From Leguminivora glycinivorella (lineage: Eukaryota; Arthropoda; Insecta; Lepidoptera; Tortricidae), in the NCBI RefSeq assembly GCF_023078275.1, contig NC_062978.1, forward strand, positions 9,872,585 to 9,936,584: a stretch of DNA of 64,000 bases, given 5' to 3'. The notes under the pieces were generated by a model. That model did no database searches. It had not been told where the DNA came from and saw nothing but the letters and a program-made list of their open reading frames with translations. Below are positions 31,790 to 43,610 of the stretch, piece by piece; the first letter of the stretch is position 1, and every line of letters begins with the position of its first letter. A program made the translations under genes and the position numbers.

Positions 31790-33590
31790 GAAATAAAACT
31801 CGTTTTGGTACCTACCCGCATCACTGCTCGGAGCTCGACCTGAGAGACGTTACAGCCAGGGCTGTTAATGCTGCTGCCTATTGGGCATCTACTGTATAAG
31901 AAATTAAGGAACCTCGACACGATAAGAAGAACAAGAAGGTACCTACCTAATTGGATAAAAAGATTTTCGGAAGATACAAGTACTTGGTTTTGATTTTACA
32001 CAGTCCGTCTTTGTTAAGGTTGAGAGATTGAATGGATTGGCAGAAATTGTTTACACGAGTCTAGTCTTACTGCCAATAGATAGAGAGTAATGAATCACTA
32101 TTATAAGGGTATTTGCCGGTGCTTTATTAGCATATTAGCATAAAAAGTCTGTTGCTACGCTTTACCATTCATAGGTTTAATTTAAAGATTCGGTGCTTAA
32201 TAATGATCCCACAAATTCCACAATGTTATAGGTATAACATTTATATCTGCCGCTCGTAAAAACTAGTGCCTACGCCAAATCTTGGGATTAGTTGTCAAAG
32301 CGGACCCCAGGCTCCCATGAGCCGTGGCAAATGCCGGGGTAACGCAAGGAGGAGGAGGAGGAGCTGCCAGTGTAGGAATTAGACAAACACATAAGCAAGT
32401 TTACGATGCAGACAGCAAAACAAGCATGATTAAAGTAAGTAAAAGTACCAGTGGGTTTTTTAGCATGCTGCTATTAGTGTGAAGTATCACACATCACACT
32501 AGTGATATAGTTTATTGTCGGTGCGTCCTTTCCGCTCCTTCTGAAAGTTCCAACAGATGCCACTTTCAAATTGTCAATAAATGTGGCTGAAAAGTGTCGT
32601 CCATAGGGCATTAGTGTGTCAGCCACCGCTACTGTTAACTTACATTCACCAAACTGATTAATGTTACCGCTGTCACCAGCTCATTGCCCAGAAAGAAAGG
32701 CTGTTTAAATTCATTGTGTAAACTCCCCACTGATGAAGAGGACACGTTAAAACAAGAGATAACACACACACACACAAATAAACTAGTCAAAGGGATCGCG
32801 TGATGGTAACAACACACGTTGCAATTTACACTTTCATGTTTTTACCGTGTAAACAATTCCTATATTTATTCCTTGAAGCATAGAGTCTACTGCATTCTAG
32901 TGTAGGAAGTAGCAAATTGTAGTTACATGTGTGCGTGGAGCTTTATAGGAATGACTTCGCAGTTACGTTGTCAAGGGGAGATAGGAGTATGTGCATGATG
33001 AGTGCAGTGACTGGGTTGTCAGTTTTTCGTCATGTTAATGAAGTAGTAAGACATAACAACTCGTTCTTGCACGTTTGTCGGTAAAAATAAAAAGTAGGTA
33101 ACCAAGTCACATCATGAATTTTAGTTACTACTACTCACGTAACTAGATTTCAGTCATCAAACATAAATAATATTGAACTTGGCTTTCATTTCACATTTAT
33201 TTTTCTGTTGGGATTATACTCAGAAAAACAGGTTTCACACAAAACCTGGGCCTGTAGCTATTATTAAAGTAGGATTTGTCTTAAAAATTTTATTATTTTT
33301 AACGAGTAGGTAGTAACGTGCCGTGTATGACTCGCACCCCAAAAACCTATTTTAAACAGGTAAAAGGAATAACGGTATCCAAAAACAGTTGTAGTAATTA
33401 GCAAAACATTTAACTCCCTTGTCGACTCTGGAGCTTATTAAAATATTATTTCGTCCCTTCTATCCCTGCACAGGTCTTTGCTCGGCCGGAGTTGCATTGG
33501 TGTTAGGAACGGTTTAAGATATCGGGAGGTAGCGATAGAATGGAATAATCAGAATCACCTACTATCTCTGTAGATACTTAATACATATTG
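31790..33590. other. No feature recognised (one (GGA)n run)
   Basis: There is a short GGAGGAGGAGGAGGAG run near 32350 and small palindromes near 32490. No gene or complete repeat seen. Confidence 0.4.
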
Positions 33591-33594
33591 AGGA

Positions 33595-33852
33595 GGCACA
33601 CTGATATTTTATCCCGCCAGGAGACGCCTGTGCAAGTGCCTAGGAGAGAGAAAGAAAAACAAATCCTCTTCTCGCTCTCACGTATGAAATTCTTTATCTG
33701 TGCAATGAACTAATAGGGTGGCGCGATCTGTCCTAACCTTTGAGTGAGCCTCCTCAATCCTCATTCACGCTTCCAGCAGGATTCGAAACTCGGACCGTCT
33801 GCTTTCTGGTGCAGCTGCTCTGACTAACTGAGCCACGGACGTTCCCAGGTTC
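33595..33852 (-). mobile_element. tRNA-derived SINE, reverse orientation
   Basis: On the minus strand the head at about 33850 has an A-box-like TGGCTCAGTTAGTCAGAG and a B-box-like GAGTTTCGAATCCTGC. A non-tRNA body follows (GAGCGAGAAGAGGATTTG..., GTCTCCTGGCGGGATAAAA). No anticodon arm or acceptor pairing, so not a tRNA gene. Confidence 0.65.
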
Positions 33853-33994
33853 GAGTGCTGCCGGATTGTTCAATTTTACTTACAATGTAAAAATATGTAG
33901 TAGCGCTCGCTGACACTACATAAGTGCGCACTGTTCTCTGATGTCATACCGCATGCGTAACGTGTGCGTGTATTACGTTGAAATCGCGACTGCG

Positions 33995-34107
33995 ATGAGC
34001 GGTGGCCATACATTGGAGCGAGACACAGTGATGGGACTTTTCATTGGCACGTGTGGCTGCCGCTCTCCGCTGTCGCGCTTAGACCAATGTCGTGGCTGGG
34101 CCGTTAG
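33995..34107. mobile_element. Foldback MITE of the same family, copy 2, opposite orientation
   Basis: The core (CATTGGAGCGAGACACAGTG, ATGGGACTTTTCATTGGCAC) is the inverse of that at 25.83 kb. The right arm GCTGTCGCGCTTAGACCAAT is well kept; the left arm is decayed. Confidence 0.65.
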
Positions 34108-34139
34108 CGTTTTCCAGTCAGATAGAAAAAGTAAAATCG

Positions 34140-34285
34140 CGGATCGGCGATGCCTCATCGCCTGCCCCGGGGACGGGCCGCGAGCGGAGGGTCCGGCCCG
34201 CGCGGAAATGAAAAATAAACACGTCCGGCTGCTGAAAATGAAGGGCCGCGACTGTCCGCCATCGGCTACGAAACGCATGTTGTAG
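34140..34285. other. CpG-rich island of unknown role
   Basis: The sequence around GCCCCGGGGACGGGCCGCGA and CGGCCCGCGCGGAAATG is far richer in G+C than its surroundings. It reads open on both strands, as GC-rich DNA tends to. It directly follows a MITE. It could be a first exon, a promoter or part of a larger repeat. Confidence 0.35.
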
Positions 34286-34891
34286 CATGTTGAGTTTGCT
34301 ATTAAATTACACATTTCAATTTGGTCTAAAATACCTGAGCATCCAAAAATCCAGATGCGGAAATAAACATGACTTTTTGTATGCTAGTTTTTGTGCCAAT
34401 AAATTCCTATCGAGTATTAATAGTTTACTAGGGGTCTACAAAAAAATCATCCCGGTCCACAAATGGGAAGAGATGGCGAAAATAGAGATAAGTGGCGCAA
34501 ATTGGTGCTTGATGGACGTATAATCCACGACAATGCTCGGTTTGCGGCACTCGCAAGTAAGCGAGCCAAGCGTTATCAGCGCGATACCTCTTCGCCACGG
34601 GTACACTACGCCTGCCAGAGTTGTTTGTGGTCGTGTTTGCCGCTCCCGTAAATAACGCTTAGATTGCCATCTCCCAATCCGTATTAATTAATTGAAAGCG
34701 GTATACGCAGCAAGGAGTTTACTTGACGAAAGAGTAGGTAAACTATTAATTGCCTACATATCAATAACCGTGTAGTTAACTGCCCTCATAAGGTAATTAG
34801 CGGTATCCCAAAAAAAAATTATTGCAAACATATTATTATAAAATTCTAACATAATTATATTATATGTTAGCATTTTATACCTACCTTAATT

Positions 34892-35820
34892 AGGGTTCCG
34901 TACCAAAAAGCTCTGTCATATTTCTAAATATCACGAGAACTACTTATGCTATCAACTTGAAATTTGGAATAGTTATGAACATTGTTAACCTCAACAAAAT
35001 TAAAGAATTTTTTTTTTATTTATTAATATTAACTATACAAAATGGCCAATATGAAAGGAGGCAAATTGTAAATGTCAAGTAACTAGGTCAAGTGGGGTAT
35101 CGTTATTAGAAAGAGCTCAAATTGTACATATCAAAACTATTTTTTATATTTTTTTGTTGTGGAAAAAAAAACAGAATTATGAAGGAAAATGTAAGAAAAA
35201 ATAGCGCCCCCCCCCCTTATCTCCAAAGTTTACCAACATAAATTTATGAAATTTTCACCAAACATGGCTATTATAATGAATATTACAGGAAAAATAAAAT
35301 CGTACACGTATCTTGAAAACTTTTATTTTATTTATAAAAAACCTTTCAGATTTACATTGTACCTGTATTTTTTAACAAAATAACAATAAAATTGCATGCT
35401 TTCGAATAGAGGTAAAATGGTTAAAATCGGTTCACGCAATAATCAGTTATTCCATAAAAATCATCTTCCATACTAGCTCGCGCACATTAGTTTAATGAAT
35501 TTGCCGATAGATGTCACTGTACGTTGAACGCTCATTTCCTACATCGCGTTTTTCCTGATATAATGAGGTCGGTTCAGGAGCGTCCTTGCGACATGTCGTA
35601 AGTCGTAAACTATTGAAGTCGAATACTCTTGATTTTATTTGGACGTTGTCTAACAATAAAATTGTATATTAAAATATTACTTGTTATATGGGAAATTGAT
35701 TCTTGAGGAATTTAGTTAAATCTGTTGAGTTCTATGAATAACATTTTGATGATTCAACTATTGAAAGTTTGTAAGGAACCCTCGGTGAGCGAGTCCGACT
35801 CGCACTTGACCGGTTTTTTT
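34892..35820 (+). mobile_element. AGGGTTCCGTA repeat with 3' hairpin and T-run, type 1
   Basis: Starts AGGGTTCCGTACC; near the end are the inverse GGAACCCT (35775-35782), the hairpin GCGAGTCCGACTCGC (35789-35803), then ACTTGACCGG and seven T. The interior is non-coding with a C-run at about 35205. A widespread lepidopteran repeat; class uncertain. Confidence 0.65.
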
Positions 35821-36782
35821 AAATAAATTCAAACTGACAGTTCTATTTTCTAATGCATTAGATTATGAGATACCGCGAATTGCTTTATCAGGACAGATAA
35901 GAAGACTTGAATACTTTTTGTTATGTATATGTATACCTACTAAACTTATATTTTTATAAAAAACAAATTTACCTACAAACAGTCCAAGCTGTTGACAAAA
36001 CTTTCGCTGAAAAATCATTTGTAGGTATACCTACGGTATTATACCTATTAACATTATTAACCTCGGTAAAAAGGTAAATTGCATTTGCTTGTACCTAATT
36101 TGTACATTCAGGTACTAGGTTGTCGACCCTTAAATTCCTTAATTAGACACATATATTGATCGCGGCAATCATTCAAGCTCTTATCGGGCCGTGTCTCCGC
36201 GTCAAATTCAATTAATTATTACCAACAAGCCATTGATTACGAGCGCTAACCGAAGTAGGATTAATTGTACGATTAATTGTAACACGACAATACGAACTTG
36301 ATCTTATCAATAATTGAAATAGATTGAAGCTTAGGCTAGGTTTAGTTTAAGTGCCCGAGTTCCTCTCGTGGGTGTCGCAGACTTCGACTGTGCCTGTGCT
36401 ATGCTATGAGGTTCAATTGTGTCGTAAGCGAGAAGCCTCAAGCTTTCGATTCGTTTTCTTTCAACCCCTTAATTGCTATGAGTGGCACTGATACTTAAGC
36501 AGTTACATGTGTTCCGCTTACCCCTTAAGGGAATACACCTACATGTGGGTATGTGTATGTCTATGTGCATGTAACTGTCATTTATTATTTGTGGCTAAAA
36601 CTACTTCAAATGCAGTTAGAACGTTTAAAAATTCTAGCAGATGAAGGATGAAAACACTTTAGACATGAAATGCCACTTTATCTTTATGTAATGCCATTGT
36701 ACAATTAAATTGTTTTCTGTAACTCAGACTGCATGTTTTTATGTGTTGATTGCAAAAACCACTTTTTCTCAAAATACTGAAG

Positions 36783-38684
36783 GGAATTTTCAGAAGGGGA
36801 ATTAGCATAAGTTGTGAAGCAAAATTAAGTCGCTGTCAGTTTTGTAACGAGAATTAAGCATAAAATCTGTCTAAAAATGTACTAGACTTATATTGACCGT
36901 GATTACCTTTTTGATTTTTGTCGAGCTCCCGATATTTCGACGCAGTTGCATGCATCATGATCACGGAAAACTGACGAAGGCGGGTGGATGTTAAAGTTGC
37001 ATAGACAGCGCGCGATCTACCCTCCTTCGCGCGCGTCGGCTGCGTTCACTTTCAGCGTTACCACTGGTCGCATTCACACTCGATGGTCTGTTCAAACACA
37101 CTACACTCACAATACAAGTCCCCGGTATCCCGGTCAATATAAGTCTAATGATCTAATAAGCGACCGCCAGTATGGCTTTCGCCACGGTCGCTCTACTGGT
37201 GATCTTCTAGTGTATCTAACTCACCGCTGGGCTTCGGCCATTGAGAGTCAAGGTGAGGCATTGGCAGTTAGCCTAGATATAGCGAAGGCATTTGATCGGG
37301 TCTGGCATAGGGGCCTTTTGTCGAAGTTACCATCTTATGGACTGCCCGAGGGATTATGCAAATGGATTGCCAGCTTTTTGTCCGGCAGACGCATACGAGC
37401 CGTAGTAGACGGTAGCTGCTCCGATAGCATGGACATAAACGCTGGCGTCCCGCAAGGTTCTGTGCTATCCCCAACGCTGTTCTTGCTGCATATCAATGAC
37501 ATGTTGTCTATCGGCGACATCCATTGCTATGCGGATGACAGTACTGGGGATACATTTTACACGGGCCGTGCTAATATCCCTCGTTCAATGGTGCTAGAAA
37601 GTCGTGAAAAGCTTGTGTCGGACATCGAGAGGATTCTGTCCGGAGTCTCGGTGTGGGGTCGGGACAACCTAGTTTGTTTCAATCCCACTAAGACACAGGT
37701 GTGTGCGTTCACCGCTAAGAAAACCCCATTTACTGTGGTTCCACAGTTTCAAGGCACAGCCCTTACCTTGTCAGGAAGTATTGGGATCCTCGGAGTCGAC
37801 ATTTCGAGTAGCGTCCAATTCCGTTGTCACTTGGAAGGGAAAGCTGCGTTGGCATCCAAAAAGCTCGGTGTGCTCAACAGAGCGAGGGGATACTTTACTC
37901 CGGGGCAAAGACTGCTCTTGTACAAGTCGCAAGTTAGACCCCACATGGAGTACTGCTGTCACCTTTGGGCAGGAGCACCTGGATACCAGCTTGGACCCTT
38001 TGACTCGATCCAGAGACGCGCTGTACGAATTGTCGACGATCCCAAACTCACAGGCGGTATTGAACCCTTAAGTCTAAGGAGGGACTTCGCCTCCTTATGT
38101 GTGTTCTATCGCCTGTACAATGGGTTGTGTTCTGAAGAACTGTTTGACATGATGCCAACGGCCACTTTTCATCATCGCACCGCTCGCCATCGACAGGGCG
38201 CTCATCCACACACCTTGCAACCTAAATGGTCGCGCACCGTGCGGTTTCAGAGGAATTTCCTCCCACGAACGCTCCGGCTGTGGAATGAGCTCCCTGTCGA
38301 GGTATTCCCGATGAACTACAGTATGGGGTTCTTCAAAAAAGGAGTGTACAAGTTTCTAATGGGTCGGCAACGCGCACGTGACACCCCTTGAGTTGCGGGC
38401 GTCCATAGGTTACGGTGACCGCTTTCCATCAGGCGGGCCGTATACCTGTTTGCCACCGACGTGGTATAAAAAAAAAAACCGTGAATCATTCAAAACTCTT
38501 AAAAATGTACTTTTTTCACATTATGAATGTAAATTATCGCTTACAGTTTATGTAATTAACACACAAACAATATTTTTATAGAAGTTTCTTGCTTACCTAA
38601 TTATCGTCACAAAACTGACAGTGAGTTAATTTTCGTTAACAACTTACGCTAATTGGGGGGTCCCAAATTCTGAAAATGCTCTGA
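36783..38684. mobile_element. Foldback MITE copy B with a jockey-like LINE inserted in its left arm side
   Basis: Left arm 36783-36862 (TTTTCAGAAGGGGAATTAGC, CGCTGTCAGTTTTGT) and right arm 38594-38684 (inverse). The 12-bp direct repeat TAAAAATGTACT at 36872-36883 and 38500-38511 frames the insertion. Joining the two sides restores the same interior order as copy A, which runs in the opposite orientation. Confidence 0.78.
36988..38391 (+). CDS. Jockey-like non-LTR reverse transcriptase, 5'-truncated but with a long open frame
   Basis: 467 codons are open. Recognisable RT sequence starts at about 37150 (LISDRQYGFRHGRSTGDLLV) and continues with LAVSLDIAKAFDRVWHRGLL (catalytic Asp), NAGVPQGSVLSPTLFLLHIN, and HCYADDSTGD with the YADD box at 37528-37539. 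Thumb and C-terminal parts follow (GILGVDISSSVQFR, RPHMEYCCHLWAGAP, IQRRAVRIVDDP, RFQRNFLPRTLRLWNELPVE). The endonuclease, ORF1 and early RT motifs are absent, and the first roughly 55 codons come from unrelated DNA, so it cannot be active alone. The 3' tail (GACCGCTTTCCATCAGGCGG, poly-A at about 38467) is intact. The lack of stops suggests recent insertion. Confidence 0.85.
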   Translation: MLKLHRQRAIYPPSRASAAFTFSVTTGRIHTRWSVQTHYTHNTSPRYPGQYKSNDLISDRQYGFRHGRSTGDLLVYLTHRWASAIESQGEALAVSLDIAKAFDRVWHRGLLSKLPSYGLPEGLCKWIASFLSGRRIRAVVDGSCSDSMDINAGVPQGSVLSPTLFLLHINDMLSIGDIHCYADDSTGDTFYTGRANIPRSMVLESREKLVSDIERILSGVSVWGRDNLVCFNPTKTQVCAFTAKKTPFTVVPQFQGTALTLSGSIGILGVDISSSVQFRCHLEGKAALASKKLGVLNRARGYFTPGQRLLLYKSQVRPHMEYCCHLWAGAPGYQLGPFDSIQRRAVRIVDDPKLTGGIEPLSLRRDFASLCVFYRLYNGLCSEELFDMMPTATFHHRTARHRQGAHPHTLQPKWSRTVRFQRNFLPRTLRLWNELPVEVFPMNYSMGFFKKGVYKFLMGRQRARDTP

Positions 38685-38689
38685 ACTCT

Positions 38690-40175
38690 TAAATAGTCGC
38701 AATTGAATAAGATCTATTCCAAAACTTGTAGGTAATTTAAACCTATCCATTTCGTACTGTCCAGTCTGTCCACTCCGTTACCATTATAACAGGTGATTTC
38801 AGTTGATAACAATGATAACCTATCAATATTTCTATTAATAACGAAACAATCTCAATCAAGTATCATAAATTATAACCGCACCAACTAAATGTTCCAATAA
38901 GATTCGCACTCTCATAAATAGCCCTAATCTATCGACACAATAGTTTGTTATAACAAGTCGCGGTCCAACAAAAATATTGCCCAACTAGAGCCATAACGAG
39001 CGTTAGTTGCCAACTTGCCAACTATTTTGCCCACATTTTGCCCGTCATAATAGCCTAAGTTTGCGGCTGCGGGACAATCTGCCCGCTTACGTGTGATCGC
39101 CTTTTTTGTCATTGTTACAATAGCGGTTTCGTAAGTTTTCAAAGGAACTTTTTTGGCGAAAAGATTTACTTTTCTTTACGTCTGCAGTTTCACATTTGGC
39201 TCTCATTGAATTGTATCTAACTTAAAATATAAACAAACTAACAAGCAATTGATTTTGTACTTAGATTAGATTTTTAAAATTAAATGGCCTCAGTCACAGT
39301 TGTGGGACTATTTTGGCAGTGTCAAGGTGATATAAGCTAATTGTTTTAGATTTTGGTACGGTTAAGTACGACAGTGTTCGGTAGTTGGCACTTGTAAATT
39401 GATAGCTAGATTTTACAAGGGCACGTGGACTATCGGCCGTTGACGACAAAAAAGGGGCTAAACGCGGTTCGAGATTAATTATTCATCAGCTTCTCGCTAT
39501 AACATTAGTTTACTGCATAATAAGCTATCGATATTACACTTTAAACAACATTAATGAGCAAAAGAAGGAGAAATTATTCACGACACGATACCGCTAAGAT
39601 GGCGCCCGTACCGGAAGTCGTTTAGTTTCATTTTAAAAGCTAAACAACTGACATGCTTGTTTATTAAGACTACCTACTGTTTGGCTATAAGTATCATAAC
39701 AATATTACGTTCAACATTGCTTAGAAATAAATAAGAAAAACATACGTTATTTTTCTGACGAAGGATTATTTTATTATGTAACAAATATACCTTTCCGGAA
39801 AGCAAAAGGTAACGAGAGAAAAACGTAAGAAAAATACGTTTGGAGAAATCTTTTTCCCGTTACGCATGCTAGTGATCCCAGTAAATGAGTAATTATTTCC
39901 TCATTAGCGAGCTAGTGTAGGTAACTGTAAATAAATTGCCAACGCTCGTTATTTTCCCGGGAAAATATACCGCAACTTTACTCATAAACTCGATGAGGAA
40001 ACGGAAAATGTTGGTTTACTTAACTGTTTTGTTTTATTTTTTATTTTCTGTGGTTTCTCGCTCGAAAATAGCTCATGAAGCAGAAGGAGAGGCGGGATAT
40101 ACATTTGTAAACGCGTACTAGCTTATGTTTACAACTTCGCGTGCGTGGGATGATGATAATTTTATTAGCGTATTC
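38690..40175. other. No feature recognised
   Basis: AT-rich intergenic DNA; no repeat ends or exon-like frames recognised. Confidence 0.4.
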
Positions 40176-40179
40176 GTCC

Positions 40180-40320
40180 TACCGGCCTAGCCGAAGTGAA
40201 AATCTATAACGCTACGAGGCCTACGAGGCAATAGAAAGGCAGCCGGCTCTGTCGCGCCAATAGAAACAGCTATCTATAGATAACGATATGACCGTAAGCG
40301 ATTGTGACGTTGGCTATGTA
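40180..40320 (-). repeat. Decayed fragment of the GTAGCCGAATGGC MITE
   Basis: CTAGCCGAA near the left and GGCTCTGTCGCGCCAATA (the inverse of the core at 40910) tie it to the family. The far end is lost. Confidence 0.4.
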
Positions 40321-40827
40321 TCTTAAGCCTATTTTTTTTTACGGTGTCTAGGTAGGTTTTAATTTCAATTCGACGCTTTCAAACCCTTATCGGATGACAA
40401 GATCACGGTATAGAATCCTAAAAATAGCGTTTGTAGTAAATATAGAGTATATCGCGCGCTAGCTTTTTATTAAAAACTTGTCAGCAAAAATGTATCTCTA
40501 ATATAAGCTCTAAATTTTAGCCCGGCTCCAAGAATTCTACTAATAGCATACATTTCAAATCGTTCCAAGGACCACAGCAGGAAATAGAATGATTCCTCCC
40601 ACAACAAGTCCTAATTAAGGCTAACAATGCACACAAAAACGCTATTTTTTGCCCCCATTCCTTCTGTCGCTGGATTTGCAGGCATTTTAATTATCTGACA
40701 GTGTACAGGAATAGGAATAAGTAAGTAAAAGCAGTCCACAATGGGAAAATGAAACTGCACGGGGATTAGCGTTGTCAGGGATGAAAATATGGAAAGGTTT
40801 CATTTATATTCTGACCAGGGTGGCTAG

Positions 40828-40970
40828 CCGAATGGCACAATCGCTCACGAAACGCTCACGAAACGAAGCGCTAGTAGATATCTATCTCTATCGCGCTTGC
40901 GTATTGGCGCGACAGAGCCAGCGGCGTATCGCTTTCGTTTGGCGTCGGAGAAATGCCATTCGGCTACGGG
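40828..40970. mobile_element. MITE with TAGCCGAATGGCA ends, copy 1
   Basis: TAGCCGAATGGCA and TGCCATTCGGCTA bound a CGAAACG-rich interior with 'gatatctatctctatcgcgc' and 'tattggcgcgacagagcc'. About 145 bp. Confidence 0.75.
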
Positions 40971-41057
40971 GCCAGGAAGGAAAGTTATTATATAGAGTTT
41001 TTGTAACTACTTTCTAATTTGGCCTTCTTTTTTATTTTTAAAGTTTTCTTACTTAAT

Positions 41058-41250
41058 ACTTATACCAAAGAGGATCGAGTTTTATAGAGAGTTACTGTCA
41101 AAGTAAAACGTGTAATCACAGTGCATAGACTGCCATCTCTCGACACAAGCTTAAACTTTTGAACCTCAGTTTTGTCAATTTGGTCCATATTGTTAGCTTG
41201 ATATGTGTTAAAATGTCAAAGAGCTATCTAGCCGAGCATTCCCCAAAGGT
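41058..41250 (-). repeat. Interspersed repeat, pair member of 59988-60225
   Basis: The words 'gaggatcgag', 'gttactgtcaaagtaaaa', 'gtgtaatcacagtg', 'gccatctctcgacac' and 'cttttgaacctcagttttg' occur in inverse order and strand at 59.99-60.22 kb. Confidence 0.6.
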
Positions 41251-41288
41251 GTAACGCCATCAGTCTAGGCCGCCGTAGGTACCTTTTT

Positions 41289-42670
41289 AACCGTCGCCTC
41301 ATATCTCAAGAAGGACGGTTATCAAGTCGTCTGTATGTTTTTTTTTTTTTTTTTATGTTTGTTCCTCGATATCTCCGTCGTTCCTGGACCGATTTTGAAA
41401 ATTTTTTTTTTGATTGAATGTATATACATACAGATTGGTCCCATTTTTCTCAGAACCCAGTTCTGATGATGGGATCCTGGAGAAATCGAGGGAACTCCTC
41501 AAATCTGAAAGGCATACATATGGTGATTTTTGTGTTAATAAAGGAACAGCATGCATTTAGGTACGGAACAGTGACATTTGGTGCAGTGGAACTGCTGATG
41601 ATGGCCAGAACGGAACTCTTCAAATCTGAACGGCACGCTTATAGTGACTTGGGTATTTTTATACGAACAGCATGCACTTTCGTACAGAACAGTGACATTT
41701 GGTGCAGTGGAATTTCTGATGATGGTCAGAACCGAACTTCTCAAATCTGAACGGCACGCTTATAGTGACTTTGGTATTTTTATAAGAACAGCATGCACTT
41801 TCGTCCAGAACAGTGACATTTGGTGCAGTGGAACTGCTGATGATGGCCAGAACCAAACTCCTCAAATCTGAACGGCACGCTTATAGTGACTTTGCCATTT
41901 TTATAAGAACAGCATGCACTTTCGTCCAGAACAGTGACATTTGGTGCAGTGGAATTTCTGATGATGGTCAGAACCGAACTCCTCAAATCTGAACGGCACG
42001 CTTATAGTGACTTTGGTATTTTTATAAGAACATCATGCACTTTCGTTCAGAACAGTGACATTTGGTGCAGTGGAACTGCTGATGATGGCCAGAACCAAAC
42101 TCCTCAAATCTGAACGGCACGCTTATAGTGACTTTGCCATTTTTATAAGAACAGCATGCACTTTCATCCAGAACAGTGACATTTGGTGCAGTGGAATTTC
42201 TGATGATGGTCAGAACCGAACTCCTCAAATCTGAACGGCATACTTATAGTGACTTTGGTATTTTTATAAGAACAGCATGCACTTTCGTCCAGAACAGTGA
42301 CATTTGGTGCAGTGGAACTGCTGATGATGGCCAGAACCAAACTCCTCAAACCTGAACGGCACACTCATAGTGACTTTGGTATTTTTGTAAGAAAAGCATG
42401 TATTTAAGTTCAGAACAGTGACATTTATTTAGTTATGTTTGTTAAGCATATGTTTTGAAGTCAAAGTTTGTCAAGCTTCGATTTCTTATAATATAATCGG
42501 ATTCATGAGGAATTGAGGAAACTCCTCAAACCTTAACGTTATACGTATATTCATTTGTGTTTCCATCTAATAATTAAAGCATTAAAAGCAGTTTTAAAAA
42601 ATACTTACACATTTCTACATAATCCAACATTCGCAAGTAGCTTTCACCAGAACCCGAAAGGCGACGGTTT
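41289..42670 (+). mobile_element. 'AACCGACTTC'-family element with a 121-bp tandem array
   Basis: It begins ACCGTCGCCTC, has poly-T and 'atatctccgtcgttcctgga', then about eight copies of a 121-bp unit (41.54-42.42 kb, around CAGTGACATTTGGTGCAGTG). It ends in single-copy sequence 'caagtagctttcaccagaac' and GGCGACGGT, the inverse of its start. The many small frames on both strands are produced by the repeat and are not genes. Confidence 0.75.
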
Positions 42671-43164
42671 TTTTTTTCTTAAAAATTATTCTCTATGGCT
42701 TTGAGGTACTTTTTTTTCTTAGACTTTATCCATCTATACAGAGTTACATAATTATGTCTTTGCTTATACATAATTAATACTTAATAGCATAGCAGACTAT
42801 TCAGATAACTCATTTCGTTGTCAGACTCCATCGTCTCTTGGTGATGCCTTGATGGTAAGCGATGCTTAAACGATGCTAAAAAGCGATGTTAAAAATTGTA
42901 TCTTTAGTTTTCTCTCTGAGACAATTATACCCATTCCAAACAGAATAAGTTTGCGATGTCTCATGACAGTGTTTCTATTCTAGTCTTCTCCATCATCAAG
43001 CAAGGACGTCAAGTGTACCTACCCGTCCGTACCAAGTTCCGTCCGTACCGTAGCGTCCGTGTCCGTAGGCCAAGTTTAACTTTTAAACTCCTAATTACCT
43101 ATAGGTACCCGTACAAAGCAAAAAAAAGCAAGAAGCAAGTTTAAAGCAAGAGTAAATAGGTATC

Positions 43165-43258
43165 TCATAGATAAGCGTGCTCCATCGTAGACCGCATCAT
43201 CACTTACCATCAGGTGTGATCGTGGTCAAACGTCTATCTATACGAACTAAAAAAAAAA
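43165..43258 (+). repeat. LINE 3' tail fragment
   Basis: 'cgcatcatcacttaccatca', 'ggtgtgatcgtggtcaaac' and a poly-A run form a tail that I know from truncated lepidopteran LINEs. Confidence 0.5.
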
Positions 43259-43610
43259 ACAACGTTACAAATGATATAAAAGCCTCCTGTTATAGGAGGG
43301 TAGGTACACTTTTTAGCAGTAAATAAATGACAATACGTTCAAAATCTACATAAAAGCCCTCTCCACACAATCGAGCTCGTAACTGAAGAGGCAATCTTTG
43401 CCCAGAATGCGCATCGGGTTTTATAACGAGATAGTGACTCATAATGCACATTAAAATTAACTTTTCTATTTCCCTGCCCTCTTCAACTTGGTGAATAAGA
43501 GGATTTAAGGAGGTTTAAAGCCTAGCGGAATCATGAGTAAGAGGATTGAAATATTTAAAATTGCATTTATGGATTTGGAAGATCGTCGCAATTGTCTGCG
43601 AATACACTTA

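Noticed and set aside
33995..34107. Apparent inversion of a MITE core relative to its right arm, compared with 25789-25926
   Set aside because: Because the arms are inverted repeats, a whole-element inversion with a decayed left arm explains it; no core flip is needed.
34463..34651. A frame reading GRDGENRDKWRKLVLDG
   Set aside because: It resembles the DR.KWR end of LINE proteins but is too short and followed by unrelated residues; not strong enough to list.
41418..42364. A series of similar 66-110 codon frames on both strands
   Set aside because: They follow the 121-bp repeat period exactly and shift frame with each unit; no coding signature.
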